Shown: in pieces, positions 47,505-58,431 of the stretch
Numbering within the stretch: position 1 is the stretch's first letter
Layout: each line of letters starts with the position of its first letter
Source: Mesostigma viride
Taxonomy: Eukaryota; Streptophyta; Mesostigmatophyceae; Mesostigmatales; Mesostigmataceae
Assembly: GCA_009746045.1 (NCBI GenBank)
Contig: RPFO01000041.1
Coordinates: 4,036,030 to 4,098,029, forward strand
Reading direction: 5' to 3'
DNA length: 62,000 bases
The notes under the pieces: model-generated
Seen by the model: only the letters and a program-made list of their open reading frames with translations
Database searches by the model: none
Told to the model about the DNA's origin: nothing
Position numbers and translations under genes: made by a program

Positions 47505-50433
47505 TCAAAACTCGACGCCACCGAAGTGGCGCCGGAAAGCCGCTGGGTCAAAACCCAGGGCCTGAGCCCAGAGGGCGGGTGGGATGTCGCGCCCCAGGAG
47601 GCTGCGGTGGAGGCCAATGTAGCGCGTGACCGAGAGGGCCGAAGCCCACCGGCCGCGCAGCTGGATGGCCTCCGGCGACTCGCCAGCGATGGCGTCGTGC
47701 GTCGCCCCCCCATGCCGGAGGCTGTGAAAAGAAAACATCCCTGGGATGCCCATGCGGGCCTGCACAGCCTCCCACTGCTGCCTAGCCTGGCTGTACGTTA
47801 AGCCCCGAAAGAGGAGTGCATCCGGGGGCTGGCCAGCCGTCAGACGTCGCAGGAGCCACAAAGAAAGTGGATCCCGGACGAGGACGTGCTGGGCCGCCCC
47901 CTGCGCAGTTTTGGGGTTGCGCAGCACAAGGGCACCGACCATGGGCCCTGGCTCGAGAAGGGGGTGGCCGGGATGAGCCACATCCCGAACCCGCAGCCCT
48001 AGCGCCTCGCTAATGCGTAAATACTGCTGGAAAGCAATAATAATCAACGCACTCAAATGCACCTGTCGACGTGAAACTAGCAACAGGGCAGTGAAATAGC
48101 AAAGGCGCCAGGGCATAGGCGGAGGGCTGACAGCCGGAACAAGCCGCTGCCAACCTGCTAGCAGGCGGTCCGCCAGTACCCAATTCCGAACAATGTCGGG
48201 GTAGTACAGGTGCAGACAGGCCTTGGCATGCTGGCATAAGGTACGCCCCCGCCCGCCCTGGCATGGTAGACAGCAGAAATCCACTCACAGAAAATGGCTT
48301 CCGCGTCAGCTGGGTCGACAGGGCCAGGTGGCGCCCACGCCACGTAGACAGCCGCCGCACGCCGGTACGCTGGCAAGGTAGACACAGGGTTGACTGTGCC
48401 CTCCAAAAGTGCCAAGTCCCGAGGGCGTCGCGCCCCCTCAGGCCCAGGGTTGGGATGCACGTCACCACACCGGGTCAAGTCAGGAATCCAAGCGCCACGC
48501 CGACTGGCCTTGTCAGCTGGGTTGTGGTCGGTAGCCACCCAGACCCAGTGGCTCTGCATGTCGCCAGCCAGTGACAGAGCGCAGTAGCGCCGAACCAGCT
48601 GGTTGAGGCGGTAGGAAGACGACCGCCCTCTGACAAACGCCCCCACCACAGCACTGGAGTCTACGAGCCGGACGACTCGCTTACCTCGACACGCCTTGGT
48701 CCGGCACGACCACTCGACCCCCTGTGTCGCAGCAATCGCCTCCTTGACGTTGATGTGGTTAGGCTGCCCCCGCCACCGGTAGGACAGTGCCGTACGCCAG
48801 TGGCCACTATCCAGCAGGCTGTAGTCCCCCTCCTCCATGCGCTCCAGGTCCCAGTCCTCCCCAGACGTTAAAGCTGTCGTCCGCCACCCCCGCGCTTCGC
48901 GCCGGGTCGCCAGCCGGGCACAATCGGCCCCAGGCAGGTCCCTGTAGACCACCCCACCGCCGGAGCCGCTCGCATCACTTGCGACGACCCGGTCAGAAAG
49001 GGGCCGGGCCCTGGCCGCCCTCAAAAAGGGGGCCAGGTCGATCGCCGCCTGAAGCTCCTGGCGGGCCCCCGCAGGGAGGCGCCAGCGGCGCCCAGGCAGG
49101 GAGGCATTCATGGCTGCTAGCAGCCGGTACGTCTCAGACCACACCGAAAGCATGGGGCGGCACAGCAGATGCATCCACACCCACTTCCCAAGCACAGAAC
49201 TAAGTTCGCGGTAGTATGTAAACCCGCGATCTAAGATTCTATGAGTAGCAGCGATAACTGCCACCACACGCTCAGGAACAGGCACCACGTCACCATCTCT
49301 TTGGTGAATGACCCCACCGCCTGCACACCAGTCTGCTCTGCTGTCGCCCGTACCACCTTGTCAGACTTCTGCACCAGCCCAACAGCGGCGTAGGCAGCCT
49401 GAACACGATCTAGCTGCTGATTCACCCCATCCACCGACGCACAGTGGGTGAAATGGAGGTCATCGATCGTCACAGCATGCATACCTTCCAGATCCTGCCG
49501 AGATTCGAAGCACGGCGAGGGCGCCAAGGGCGCAGCAGGGTCCTCCTCCAGCCTCAGCCGGACGGTCTCCCCCGCCTCGTTGGCCTCCGCCACCAGGATC
49601 AGCGCGGACATGTTGATGCTCAGCCCACGACTAGCCTCCAACGGCGGCTTGGGGCCACAGCGGTACAACACAGACTGATGCACACACTGGGCCACGGCGA
49701 CGGCCAGCTTGTTGCCCATTGGCCAGCACAACATCCACGGCCACACCTTCCGACGAGCCCCACTCAGGCCCACCAGATCCGACCACACCGGCATCCACGC
49801 ACAGTACCGCCGCATCCAAACTGGCAGGCGGAGTCTGTTGTAGTACGAATCCAAATCTGATACGCCCCCAAAAACATCCTCCCCAGCGCGCGTGGGCAAA
49901 TCGCAAATCACGCCAAGGTGTGGTAAAAAAGCGGGCATAGGATCTGGTAGTGGCATGTTGCCACGCCGGTTGTCCACAATCAGCCGTATACGGCCGTCGG
50001 GCTTTCCGACCCCAAAAGTACCGTTCACCATAGGCGGCTCCTCCTCAAAAAATCCACCCAAAATCCCCCTCTCCACACACACCGTGCAAACCCGCGCGAA
50101 CTCCTCCATGCTACACCCCCGCGAGATCCGCATCGACTTCTGCAAGATCCGCTCTGCTGGGCTCAGCGTCCGTACCATCCTACTCTCATCATTCAAAATT
50201 GCTCCCCAAGAGGGGGGTAGTAAGTTCAGCACATCCACTTGGCCACCTTCCCCCGGACCAGGCAAGGCCAAGCGTGCGGCCACTAACGGTTCGTAAGGGG
50301 CTCCTTCAGCATATTCACCCCCATCCACTACAGATCCTGCCATTGCCGCTACGGAACCACCGTTCCGGCGGACAAAGGACCTGCAAGCATCATCGATCCC
50401 ATCTAGGGCCGCCTGCTGCAGAGGCCCGGGCAC
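47505..50433 (-). pseudogene. YR-2 pol: RT - RNase H - tyrosine recombinase (two frameshifts)
   Basis: Same domain order as YR-1. Breaks: one C (minus-strand G) missing at 49312-49315, just after RT, and one base missing near 48253-48259, between the 2A-like motif (48469-48440) and the recombinase. In contrast, the recombinase itself is open from 48284 to 47505, with the GGGG at 47816-47813 that YR-1 lacks, so its R, HxxR and Tyr boxes are in one frame here. Confidence 0.85.
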
Positions 50434-50629
50434 ACGGGCTGAATCTACAGCAGGCGGGTCTCGCCCCCCCCCCCCATCCAGTTTAACGCCCTAACCGTCT
50501 GACAGGCTAGTGTGCGAGCATTAAAAGCCCGACTCATCCTATCGCGCCTACGGCCTGAGCGTACCTGCTGCCACCAGTCACGAGGTGGCAGGGGTGCTGG
50601 AAGAGGTAGTGGAAGAAGGCACCGCTCCC

Positions 50630-51731
50630 TCACTTGTTGTTGTTGGACGGGCCGCCCTGCCCCTTCTTGCCGGGACCCTGCTCCAGCTTGTGCTGCAGCT
50701 TCCCCATGCTCATCGCCGCCCGCACCGCCGGAGACGCCAGCATTGCTCCACCCTCCTGGAATGGCAGCATTGCCGACGGAGTCCCCTTCCAACCCGTCGA
50801 CCCCACATCCACCAGCTGGCATGCCGTGATCAGCTTTGCCAGGTACTCGGCTGCTGCCAGCTCCAGAATTACTTCGGAGCGTGGCGTGGCCCAGTAGCCA
50901 AATTCTGTCACCATCGTGTCCAGAATTCCTGCCATCTGCAGGAGCAGCATCCTCCTCTCCCCGCTGGCTGAGCTGCCGTGCATCGTCAGCATTAACGATG
51001 CACGGATGGACTTCCCCCCCACGCTCTCTGCGTAGTCCAGCATCCCCGGCAGCACCGCCTCCAGCATGTTGCTCACCAGGACCGGCACTGCATGCCCGCT
51101 CAGCGCCACCCCCTTCGTGCGCGCCAGCCTGCCAGCAGTCGCCGCTGCGGCTGGGCTTGCAGTTGCTGGAGTCTTTGCCTGGTCCAGCAGCTTCGACATG
51201 GCCGATATCAGGTCGCCAATATCTCCGCCAGTGCGGGCGTTGCCCGGGCGGGATGGAAGCCCTCCCGCTGGCGTTGCATAGCCCGTCTCGGTCCCAGCAG
51301 CCGACCTATGTTCCGGTCTAGGTCCGCCACATCCTGGTCGATCGCCCCAGGGCGCCATCCTCCTCGCCAGCGCCCGGTCCACCATGCCCCGCCCCTCCGC
51401 TTCCACCTGCCGAAGGGGGAACACCCCCAGCTCCCACCCCACCTGCTGACACTGGTGGATCCGGCTCTGCAATAGCCTCCCCCAGTTGCGCTGCTAGCAC
51501 ATCGGCCAGGGCCTCCTCCCCATCCCAGTCGCTGACAAACCCCCTTTTCTCCAACACGTCCATGACGTTCTTGGCACGCCCCGGATTGAGCTTCTGGATC
51601 CGCTCTAGCCAATGCCCCTCCCCTAGGATCTTCTGGACCGCAGTTGCGGCCTCCTTTGGGGTGCATCCCTCCCTGGCTTCTTGCTTGAGCTTTGCTATGA
51701 AATTCCGCTCTGGGGCTGTCACTGAGGTCAT
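50630..51731 (-). pseudogene. YR-2 gag-like protein, frameshifted
   Basis: It starts MTSVTAPERNFIAKLKQEAR at 51731 and stays open to 51318. It resumes in another frame (about 51350 to 50630) ending SNNNK. The cause is one missing base relative to YR-1 near GGCGCCCTGGGGCG (51345-51358). Confidence 0.8.
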
Positions 51732-52012
51732 GGTGGGTTATAATGCTTGATGTGTTATATTGCGTTTTGTTTTTTGTGATGTGGTCACTTGAGGTTCTCA
51801 GGCAAAAGAAACAACCTGCTTCCCTAGAATGGAAGCCCACCCTTTATAGCAACCACCTCTCCAGCCAACCCCTACCTGGGTGGCTGGGGTACGGGTGCCA
51901 GCACAAAAAATATTTTTTTTTTTCTAAAATTATTTTTTCCTTTGGTGCTATACGGCGTTGCATTCTCCGCTCAGCAGGTTAGTCATAGATAAAATGAGCA
52001 TAGCTCACCAAT

Positions 52013-52128
52013 TTAATGTGGGGGGTGCTGGCATGAATAATTAGATGTGGGGGGGTGCAGGCATGAATAAATAAATGTGGGGGGGTGATGCTACGTATCA
52101 ATACATGTGGGGGGGTGATGCTATGTAT
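52013..52128. repeat. G-rich satellite, block 3
   Basis: Three to four units between YR-2 and SDR-B. Confidence 0.88.
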
Positions 52129-53316
52129 TCGGATTTCTTTGAAAAGAGTTTCTCGAAGTGAGGCGGGGAATAAGGCCGCTCACGGGAGCCGCCTGGATGG
52201 TCGGCTGAACCGGGCGGGTTTGGCAGATGTAACCGGATTTGGCTAATGGCTGGCGACCTGGAATTGTTAGTAGGGGCAGTGGCCCTATTGTGCTACAATC
52301 TCGAAACAATCTTATGCTTAAAGTTTGACAGGGCCGGGTTTGTTGAACCGGTTTGTTGAATGATAATTAGAACCTTTCGGAAAGGGTATTTGATTGGTTG
52401 TTGTTTTTGTGGTACGGTAGGTGTCGCTACATTCTCAGGTTGGCGTGTTAAGTTAAGCTCGGTTGCTGATGTCAGCCCCGTGCTAGGGCAGTTTGACTAT
52501 ACTTTGGCGGCGTAGTGACATTGTTGTGGTCTTTTTTCTTGTAAACGTTGGCTGAGCGCCGACGGCTGAGGCTATGGCGGTACAAGAAGTGCCTCACCAG
52601 CCTTGCGCTCAGCATGGGTGCGGGGCTAAAATTTGTTAACCAAATTTCCGGCATCCATGATCCCTGGCTGCTTAAGGCGGTTGGGATTCATGGCTGCCAC
52701 TGGCCCGGAATTAATGTCCGGGTGATCGGGGTTTAAATGCGAAGCGGGGGCTGATGCATTATTTAATGGCTGGTTTGTTTGAAAGAAACGGCCAGCTGGC
52801 CGGGTTGGGCAAGGGCTAGCTTGCTTGATGGTTCCGTACCTGGGGATGCTTGCGCCTCGGGTTGGGCTGTCGGCAGGCTGGCCTGCCTTTGAGTTGTCTC
52901 GTACCTGGAAATGCTTGCATTCCGGGTTGGGCTTGGCTTGAGGGCCGCCGCGGCTCGGGGGGTAAAAAGTTTAAGTCACCGTTGTGGGACACGGAGCCTC
53001 GGCGCAGGAGGCAAGGGCTGAAAACCAACTTGATTTCGTAATCAGTGGTATTTCCACTTTTTTGTACGGAAGGAGTGTTTATGTGCTCGGCACTAGGTTG
53101 GTTGCTCTTCAAAAAAGTTGTAAACTGGGCGTCGGCTGGAATCAGCGGCGCCAGTCAGCAGCTTTTGCTTTGACTTTGTGTTCCGCGACAGCACCCCTTA
53201 GCGGACCAGAGAAGAGGTCGGCAACGAGGTCAGCGGGGGCCCCCGAGTGGGGTCAAAAATGCGAGCTGTGTCGATTGACAGTGCATGAATTTTTGTGCAT
53301 TCACAGTCGCTGGGAA

Positions 53317-55566
53317 TTTCTGAGCTATCTGCTCATTTTATAGTTATGTTGCGGCGGGCTCAAAGGGGGCCGATCTGCCGCCTGTAGCGTAGCTCTACCG
53401 TACGTCACCTACACCATGTTAGGTGCTTGTTGTTACTTAGGACTAGAGAGAGAAAGGGACCGGCGGTGCGCCGGTACTAGTGCCTACTGGCAACCGTGCC
53501 CGCCCTTGATTGAGGGGGGCGCGGCGCCTTGAGACATGTGCTTTGTTTTCCATTTTCACACCGTACTTAGAGTGGTGTGGTGAACGTAGGGAGGCCTTTT
53601 TGCAGCTTCGCAACTTGATCCCAGCATTTGCTGGCAAGGTCGGCTGGCCGCTATGGCGGCTGCGCTGAATGTAAGACGATGCTATCGGCCTCTCCGGGCG
53701 TGGAGAGGCCTGGAATAAAAGTCTTTATGATCGCCACCTACCGTTACAGGCCACGGTAATGGTTGTTGGGTGGGGGGCTCTACGATTTGAGTAAAAGGGT
53801 GTGATTTCCGGCGCTGGGCCCACTGACGATTCCCCTCTACCCCTGGGTGCGGCAAGCAGCTTCCTGACACTGGGGAAGCTGCGTTTTTTAGTCGGACAAC
53901 GTCAGGGAAGGAGCCATACAGGCCAGGGCCAGCGGCTACGGTGGAAAGAATCACAGGTGGAGGCGAATCTGCCTTAAACGTGGAAATGGCTAGCGCGGGG
54001 TGCCAGGGTAGCCCATAACTACCAGGAGCCTGACAGCGGACCCGATCTTTCGGCCTGTGGCCAGACGGGAGTTTCGGGGAGGATGCGGGGCTGGAGCGAA
54101 TCTTGGTGGGAGGAGCGCGCTCTTCATAATTGCCCAGTTTTTCAGCAAAGGCAGCGGCTGCCGTGGGTCGGGGGGGGGTCCTGTCGGCATGGGGAGGTCG
54201 GCAGGCACTCTGTACCCTCTCGGCGCTCCGGCGAGCAGGCCCCTTCTGCCCTTGGCGATAAGGGAGAGGTGGGAAGCTGCGGAAAACCGTGGGTATTCAT
54301 GCGCACTTACAAAAAATCTGGTTAAGAAACTCTACAGCGCTTGGCAAGCCTGGAAAAAAAAATTCTCCACTACGCCCGCCCAAAGGCGGCGGGCTCCGCT
54401 TTGCCTTTGCCGTTTTCACGCGCCTCCCACGAGGGGGGGGGTGCGTGTGGAACCCGGCAGTGCGGTCCGGCTTTGGTTTAAGAAAATGCATTATATACCA
54501 TAATAAAGCTCCACTCGGCTGCGGCTGCGCCAAGGCTCGTGACACCATGGCGATGGTGAGCCTTGGCGCTAGGAGGTCCGCAGCCATCATTATCACCACG
54601 ATGGGGGGTAATGGAGCCAGTGGCAGTGGCTCTACCCTCGGGAAATCCCAGCGGCTTTGCCGGTGGGCTGGTGATGGTGGTTGGGTGAGCTGGAGACGTT
54701 CCCAGGTGGCATAAGTCCTAAAGCGGCAGCACTGGGATGCGCCCCTCTAAGAAGGGGAACGCATGTGGCTCCGCCCTGCGTCCGCCGGGAGACCGTAGCG
54801 GCCACACGGGGGCGGGAAGGGGGGCATCATCATGCCAACAAGAGCCCAGCATTCCAAGTGGTTGCGTTCCTACCACCAGGGCTGGAAACGGCCTGGGTGG
54901 CCAGAGATGGTGATGTGGGACAAGATTGGACCAAGGGGGCATGTGCTGGGCCCCAGCATGGTGAACTGGCCTAACTTGACAATGACTTGTACAATGATTT
55001 TGAGGGTGTGGCTAGGCTCAACTGTTAAAGCCTGCACACACTTATTGTAATAAACTTGTTTCTCTGGTAGGAAGGCACTCCAATGGACCTTAGCTTCAGC
55101 ACCTATTTTCTGAGCTATCTGCTCATTTTATAGTTATGTTGCGGCGGGCTCAAAGGGGGCCGATCTGCCGCCTGTAGCGTAGCTCTACCGTACGTCACCT
55201 ACACCATGTTAGGTGCTTGTTGTTACTTAGGACTAGAGAGAGAAAGGGACCGGCGGTGCGCCGGTACTAGTGCCTACTGGCAACCGTGCCCGCCCTTGAT
55301 TGAGGGGGGCGCGGCGCCTTGAGACATGTGCTTTGTTTTCCATTTTCACACCGTACTTAGAGTGGTGTGGTGAACGTAGGGAGGCCTTTTTGCAGCTCCC
55401 ACCCACCCACCCTCGCTGCTGTTGGGGACAAGATTGGACCAAGGGGGCATGTGCTGGGCCCCAGCATGGTGAACTGGCCTAACTTGACAATGACTTGTAC
55501 AATGATTTTGAGGGTGTGGCTAGGCTCAACTGTTAAAGCCTGCACACACTTAGCTTCAGCACCTAT
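53317..55566 (+). mobile_element. SDR-C: element nested in SDR-B
   Basis: A1 53317-53607 and A2 55107-55397 (291 bp each, near-identical); B1 about 54917-55106, B2 about 55424-55566 (lacking about 45 bp of B1). The A start carries TGAGC-TATCT-GCTCA followed by TTTTATAG, like YR-1. The B end has TTATTGTAATAAACTTG, like YR-1's ATTGTAATAAATTTG. The A2/B2 joint has CCCACCCACCCACCC. The 1.3 kb interior lacks RT or recombinase motifs, so it is probably a passenger of a YR-1-type element. Confidence 0.82.
55398..55412 (-). other. G-quadruplex motif at the SDR-C A2/B2 joint
   Basis: The minus strand reads GGGTGGGTGGGTGGG, flanked by TTGCAGCT (A2 end) and TCGCTGCTG. Confidence 0.85.
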
Positions 55567-56212
55567 TTAAATCTGTTTTCTGGCAACGGAGAGCGCCCAT
55601 CGCGACAGGACAGCTTTTGACGGGAAAGGAAATGGTGCTTCTTTAGCGGACCGGAGGGCCAGGAAGGGGAGGTTGGGTAATCGCGAGCCATGCCTAAGGA
55701 GTTCTTAATAGCGGTTCTGTAACCGCTACCTGTCTGTATGCATCTACTTATTGTTTTAACAAAGATGCTGGTGACTATGGTGAGCAAACGGGTGTATGAA
55801 TCGGATTTCTTTGAAAAGAGTTTCTCGAAGTGAGGCGGGGAATAAGGCCGCTCACGGGAGCCGCCTGGATGGTCGGCTGAACCGGGCGGGTTTGGCAGAT
55901 GTAACCGGATTTGGCTAATGGCTGGCGACCTGGAATTGTTAGTAGGGGCAGTGGCCCTATTGTGCTACAATCTCGAAACAATCTTATGCTTAAAGTTTGA
56001 CAGGGCCGGGTTTGTTGAACCGGTTTGTTGAATGATAATTAGAACCTTTCGGAAAGGGTATTTGATTGGTTGTTGTTTTTGTGGTACGGTAGGTGTCGCT
56101 ACATTCTCAGGTTGGCGTGTTAAGTTAAGCTCGGTTGCTGATGTCAGCCCCGTGCTAGGGCAGTTTGACTACTTTGGCGGCGTAGTGACATTGTTGTGGT
56201 CTTTTTTCTTGT

Positions 56213-56227
56213 CCCACCCACCCACCC
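56213..56227 (-). other. G-quadruplex motif at the SDR-B A2/B2 joint
   Basis: The minus strand reads GGGTGGGTGGGTGGG directly after the A2 end TTTTTTCTTGT. A1 continues AAACGTTGG at the same point. Confidence 0.85.
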
Positions 56228-56303
56228 TCTTTGGTGGCCTGGTCTGCGCGGGTAATCGCGAGCCATGCCACCAGTGACTATGGTGAGCAAACGGGTGTAT
56301 GAA

Positions 56304-57741
56304 CAATTCATGTGTGGAGGGTGATGGCATTAATAATTTAATGTGGGGGGGTGCAGGCATGAATAAATAAATGTGGGGGGGTGATGCTACGTATCAATAC
56401 ATGTGGGGGGTGATGCTACGTATCAATACATGTGGGGGGGCCGCTGCTACGTATCAATACATGTGTCGGGGTGATGCTACATATCAATACATGTGGGGGG
56501 TGCTGGCATGAATAAATTATTGTGTGGGGGGGATGCTACGTATAAATAAATGTGGGGGGGGTGATGCTACGTATCAATACATGTGGGGGGGTGATGGGAT
56601 GAATAATAAATGTGGGGGGGTGCTGGCATGAATAAATGATTGTGGGGGGGGAATGCTACGTATAAATACATGTGGGGGGGTGATGCTACGTATCAATACA
56701 TGTGGGGGGTGATGGCATGAATAATAAATGTGGGGGGGTGCTGGCATGAATAAATAAATGTGGGGGGGTGGTGGCATGAATAATTTAATGTGGGGGGTGC
56801 TGGCATGAATAAATGAATGTGGGGGGGAAATGGCATGAATAATTTAATGTTGGGGGTGCTGGCATGAATAAATAAATGTGGGGGGGTGCTGGCATGAATA
56901 ATTAAATGTGGGGGGTGCTGGCATGAATAAATAAATGTGGGGGGGATGATGCTACGTATCAATACATGTGGGGGGTGATGCTACGTATCAATTCATGTGG
57001 GGGGGGGATGGCATGAATAATAAATGTGGGGGGGAAATGGCATGAATAAATAAATGTGGGGGGGTGCTGGCATGAATAAATGAATGTGGGGGGGTGCTGG
57101 CATGAATAAATAAATGTGGGGGGGTGATGCTACGTATCAATACATGTGGGGGGGTGATGCTACGTATCAATACATGTGTGTGGGGGGGTGGCATGAATAA
57201 TAAATGTGGGGGGGTGCTGGCATGAATAAATATATGTGGGGGGGTGATGGCATGAATAAATAAATGTGGGGGGGGGCTGGCATGAATAATTTAATGTGGG
57301 GGGTGCTGGCATGAATAAGTAAATGTGGGGGGTGCTGGCATGAATAAATAAATGTGGGGGGGGGTGATGCTACGTATCAATACATGTGGGGGGGTGATGC
57401 TACGTATCAATTCATGTGTGGGGGGGGGATGGCATGAATAATAAATGTGGGGGGGAAATGGCATGAATAAATAAATGTGGGGGGGTGATGGCATGAATAA
57501 TTTAATGTGGGGGGGTGCTGGCATGAATAAATAAATGTGGGGGGGTGATGCTACGTATCAATACATGTGGGGGGGTGATGCTACGTATCAATACATGTGT
57601 GTGGGGGGATGGCATGAATAATAAATGTGGGGGGGTGCTGGCATGAATAAATAAATGTGGGGGGGTGATATAATGAATAATTTAATGTGGGGGGGTGCTG
57701 GCATGAATAATTTAATGTGGGGGGTGCTGGCATGAATAAAA
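56304..57741. repeat. G-rich satellite, block 4 (about 1.4 kb)
   Basis: The largest block: GTGGGGGGGTG units of about 30-36 bp in two alternating forms (GGCATGAATAAATAAAT and GATGCTACGTATCAATACAT). Minus-strand frames rich in MPAPPHIYLFMP are artefacts. Confidence 0.93.
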
Positions 57742-58431
57742 TAAAGGGCACTTTTCTGGAAACCATACCTATGCATGTGCTAAAAATCCAATTATGATTG
57801 GGGACCATAAATATGATTAAAAAAAATATTTCCAGCCACTTGGGGGTGGTACTAGCCCCCACCATACACCGGTTACGCGCTAAAAATAGAAAAAGACGCT
57901 ATTTTAGTCACATTTTTCCTAGGACAATGGGCAAACATATTGGGACCAAATCATATATTTCCGCATAGTTCCCCCACTTTTGAGAAAGCCTGCCTAATTT
58001 TGAGCACAAAATAATGATGTTTAGACACATTGATGGATTTTTCCGCAAAAAGGGTCCTTTTGTAAACAAAAAAAAATAAAACAAATCATAAACACATGCA
58101 ATAGTGCCAAATCATATATTCCCAAATACTAGAGAGGGGGGGACATGCAGCCCCAAATTTTCAGGTCATTCTGACAAGCGCAGCCCTATTTGATGGATAT
58201 TCCTAGATGGCCACCTGTGACGACGCTAAGGGAGGTTTTAGCTAGTATTTAACCACACTAACACCCCTTTATACATCTAAGCCTCATGAAAACTGGCCAA
58301 ACCACATACTACCATTCTCTGCACATATGGTACCTCCTATGTTCAAGGTTTGACGCCATTCTGACAAGAACTGCCCAAGTTACAACCATTCCAAGACGGA
58401 CACCCATGTAGACGCTACAAGGAAATTAGAG
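57742..58431. repeat. Degenerate repeat of about 170-190 bp
   Basis: TTTAACCACACTAACACC...AAACTGGCCAAACCACAT...CATTCTGACAAGAACTGCC (58246-58380) is echoed by weaker copies around 57900-58190 and, after SDR-D, at 60231-60365. No gene is seen. Confidence 0.55.

Larger units (their letters stand above)
46682..52012 (-). mobile_element. YR-2: inverted near-identical copy of YR-1
   Basis: Minus strand: A1 52012-51800, gag, pol, B1 47310-47115, A2 47114-46902, B2 46877-46682. A copies are 213 bp, B copies 196 bp. The A2/B2 joint holds the G-quadruplex. The flanks are satellite on both sides with no target duplication (the site corresponds to GAATAA|TTTAATG). The A repeats have a longer T-run than YR-1, so the two copies are separate insertions or have diverged slightly. 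Confidence 0.92.
52129..56303 (+). mobile_element. SDR-B: non-coding split-direct-repeat element, hosting SDR-C
   Basis: A1 52129-52542 and A2 55801-56212; B1 about 55674-55800, B2 about 56250-56303 (internally shortened). Start TCGGATTTCTTTGAAAAG; end CGGGTGTATGAA; the B1/A2 joint reads TGAA|TCGG. The A2/B2 joint has CCCACCCACCCACCC. It is inserted in satellite at ATGTAT|CAATTC without duplication. Hairpin AGCGGTT-CTGT-AACCGCT in B1 (near 55706). The interior has no credible gene and contains SDR-C. Confidence 0.85.

Noticed and set aside
56304-57776. Many minus-strand 60-100 codon ORFs with M-P-A-P-P-H-I
   Set aside because: Translations of the G-rich satellite.
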